Source: Candidatus Coatesiibacteriota bacterium
GTDB taxonomy: Bacteria > Oederibacteriota > CAKKQC01
DNA: 7,531 bases
NCBI GenBank assembly: GCA_023265785.1
Contig: JAHFSL010000114.1
Location: forward strand, 1 to 7,531
Reading direction: 5' to 3'
Positions 6,144 through 7,531 of this stretch are shown piece by piece. Position numbers and translations under genes: made by a program. Under the pieces are notes generated by a model. That model worked only from the letters and a program-made list of their open reading frames with translations. It had not been told where the DNA came from and ran no database searches. Position 1 is the first letter of the stretch; every line of letters begins with the position of its first letter.

Positions 6144-7178
6144 ACCTCGGTCATCGGGAGCCTGCCGTTTCCCGGCTGGCTGGAGCACGCTTCCGCGCAC
6201 CTGGCGGAGTTCGGGACCGCCGACCGGGAGGAACTGGTCGAGGACGCGGTGCGGGTGGCCATCCGCGACCAGGTCGAGGCCGGGCTGGACGCGATCACCG
6301 ATGGCGAGCAGACCCGGCTGGACTTCAATCTTTCGTTTTACGGGTATCTCGAGGGGCTCGAGCTGGAGGCCGCGGCGCCCCGGCGGTTCGGACCGCCCGC
6401 CCACGACCAGCGGGGCCGGCACGCCATCAAGGGAAAACTCGCCGCCCCGCGCGGGCTGGGCGCCGTGGACGAGTTCGCCCGCCTCAAGCGCCTCGCCGCC
6501 GCGGGCGGCGTGCCCGCGGGGGTGGCGCTCAAGGCCAGCGTGCCCGGGCCGTACACCCTGGCCTGGCGGCTCATCCCGGGGGGCCGGTACAAGGACCGGT
6601 GGGCCATCGCCGCCGCCCTGATGCCCATCGTGAGCGCGGAACTTGCGGCGCTGGTGCAGGCCGGGTGCCGGGAGATCGCGGTGGACGAGCCTTCCATGAG
6701 CGTGTATGCCCACCGGGAAAACACGAAGAAGTTCGTCGCGCTGTTCAACGAGACCGTGGAGGCCGTTGATACCGTGGCGCGCATCTGCACCCACCTGTGC
6801 TTTGGCAACTACAAGGGCCGCGCCGTGGGGCCTCGCCGGTACGCGCCGATGTTCCCGGCTTTTCTGTCGGTCCACGCCGACGAGATCCATGTCGAGATGG
6901 CGAGCCGGGAGTTCGCCGAACCCGAGGTGATCCAGGCCATCGCCGCCTCGGGCAAGGACACCGCCGTGGGCGTGATTGACGTCAAGAACTACTACATCGA
7001 GAGCCCCGAGGATGTCGCGGTCCGGGTGCGGCTGGCCAACAAATACGCGCCGGCCGACCGGCTGGTGCTGGCGCCCGACTGCGGGCTCTCGCAGACCGCC
7101 CGGTGGGCGGCCCGCAAGAAGCTGGCAAACCTTGTCGCGGGCGTCGCCATCGTCCGCAAGGAGAAGGGGATCCGCTGA
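6123..7178 (+). CDS. Core MetE-type zinc-dependent methyltransferase
   Basis: This is a 351-residue protein with the single catalytic barrel of cobalamin-independent methionine synthase, and it lacks the N-terminal half of classical MetE (about 750 residues). The visible signatures are TSVIGSLP at 8-15 (the family's TxxIGSxP), TDGEQTR at 59-65, DEP at 188-190, and the complete zinc set: H224 and C226 in CTHLC, E258 in HVEMASRE, and C320 in PDCGLSQTARW. These should bind a zinc-activated thiol, normally homocysteine, that accepts a methyl group. Epoxyalkane:coenzyme M transferase uses the same fold with other partners. The start is GTG 6123, overlapping the previous TGA, with GGAG 11 bases upstream. 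Its place inside a sugar operon, with no methionine-pathway neighbour, suggests a dedicated methyl or alkyl transfer rather than ordinary methionine synthesis. The donor and acceptor are unknown. Confidence 0.9.
   Translation: MKERPLRTSVIGSLPFPGWLEHASAHLAEFGTADREELVEDAVRVAIRDQVEAGLDAITDGEQTRLDFNLSFYGYLEGLELEAAAPRRFGPPAHDQRGRHAIKGKLAAPRGLGAVDEFARLKRLAAAGGVPAGVALKASVPGPYTLAWRLIPGGRYKDRWAIAAALMPIVSAELAALVQAGCREIAVDEPSMSVYAHRENTKKFVALFNETVEAVDTVARICTHLCFGNYKGRAVGPRRYAPMFPAFLSVHADEIHVEMASREFAEPEVIQAIAASGKDTAVGVIDVKNYYIESPEDVAVRVRLANKYAPADRLVLAPDCGLSQTARWAARKKLANLVAGVAIVRKEKGIR
7158..7163 (+). promoter_or_regulatory. Strong Shine-Dalgarno site supporting a CTG start
   Basis: AAGGAG is a full-length anti-16S match, 11 bases before CTG 7175. 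A second purine stretch, GGGGA at 7166-7170, lies 4 bases before it. No comparable site precedes the ATG at 7217. The site lies inside the end of the upstream gene, where it encodes Lys-Glu, so part of the match may be due to coding. Confidence 0.4.
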
Positions 7179-7531
7179 TCCAGCCTGTCCTGGCCGGCGC
7201 CGCCCTGCTGGCGGACATGGCGGCGCCGTGCGGGGAGGACGAGTTCCGGCTCTGGTGGCTGGGGCAGAGCGGGTTTCTCGTGAAATGGGGGAGCCACACG
7301 CTCCTGCTGGACCCCTATCTCTCGGATTCGCTGACCCGCAAGTACGCGGGCACGGACAAGCCGCATATCCGGATGACCGCCATCCCGGTCACGCCGGACC
7401 GGCTGGGATTTGTCGAGGTCGTCACCTCGTCCCACAACCACACGGACCACCTGGACCCGGAGACGCTGAAGCCGCTTTTTTCCGCCGCTCCCCACGCCCT
7501 CATGGTCTGTCCGAGCGCCAACTTCGCGGAG
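7175..7531 (+). CDS. UlaG-like MBL-fold metallo-hydrolase, 3' partial
   Basis: The first 119 codons of this gene are present and the frame runs off the right edge. The N-terminal stretch WWLGQSGFLVKWG leads into the first strands. DPYLSDSLTRKYAG follows, and then SHNHTDH, which gives the HxHxDH zinc motif of the metallo-beta-lactamase fold (H87, H89, D91, H92 counted from 7175). The WLGQSGF and DPYLSDSLT pattern fits the UlaG (L-ascorbate-6-phosphate lactonase)-like branch, so hydrolysis of a sugar lactone or phosphosugar ester is likely. The first in-frame ATG is at 7217. However, the frame is open back to CTG 7175, which overlaps the previous TGA as CTGA exactly as the two upstream junctions do (GTGA), and it has a strong Shine-Dalgarno site. 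Translation from 7175 adds 14 residues (LIQPVLAGAALLAD). From memory, relatives of this protein carry a similar lead-in. The family call is firm, while the start codon is uncertain. Confidence 0.85.
   Translation, partial: MIQPVLAGAALLADMAAPCGEDEFRLWWLGQSGFLVKWGSHTLLLDPYLSDSLTRKYAGTDKPHIRMTAIPVTPDRLGFVEVVTSSHNHTDHLDPETLKPLFSAAPHALMVCPSANFAE

Overview
The window is very GC-rich DNA with all genes on the + strand. It looks like a chromosomal segment of a free-living, probably uncultured bacterium. A membrane-plus-TPR protein that resembles the DUF2723 class, a solitary AAA_14/DUF4143 ATPase, and an operon with a Gfo/Idh/MocA oxidoreductase next to a xylose-isomerase-like TIM barrel are typical of Planctomycetes, Verrucomicrobia, Hydrogenedentes and Armatimonadetes. 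That placement is an inference from gene content. There is no rRNA or other marker to confirm it.

Layout. Bases 1-2209 hold the 3' part of a large gene, open at the left edge, with several membrane segments, a soluble middle and a C-terminal TPR array. A short AT-rich gap (2210-2283) carries a perfect 8-bp inverted repeat and a -10-like hexamer. A stand-alone ATPase of unknown role follows (2284-3462). At 3480-3485 there is a perfect TATAAT six bases before an ATG. It begins a tightly packed run of five genes to the right edge: an NAD-dependent sugar oxidoreductase, a sugar phosphate isomerase/epimerase, a SIS-domain phosphosugar protein of the UPF0309 type, a core MetE-type zinc methyltransferase, and the start of a UlaG-like metallo-beta-lactamase-fold hydrolase.

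How the genes work together. The last three junctions of the operon are 4-base overlaps of the form NTGA (GTGA, GTGA, CTGA), so the genes are probably translationally coupled. Oxidation, isomerisation, phosphosugar handling and a lactonase-like hydrolase together suggest catabolism or remodelling of an unusual sugar or polyol. The MetE-type enzyme has its full zinc-binding set and is the odd member. It implies a methyl- or alkyl-transfer to a thiol as part of the pathway. I know of no characterised pathway with exactly this set, and the substrate cannot be read from the sequence.

The window has no tRNA, rRNA, CRISPR array or insertion sequence that I can see. No non-coding gap exceeds 300 bases. 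The longest is the 74-base gap before the ATPase gene.
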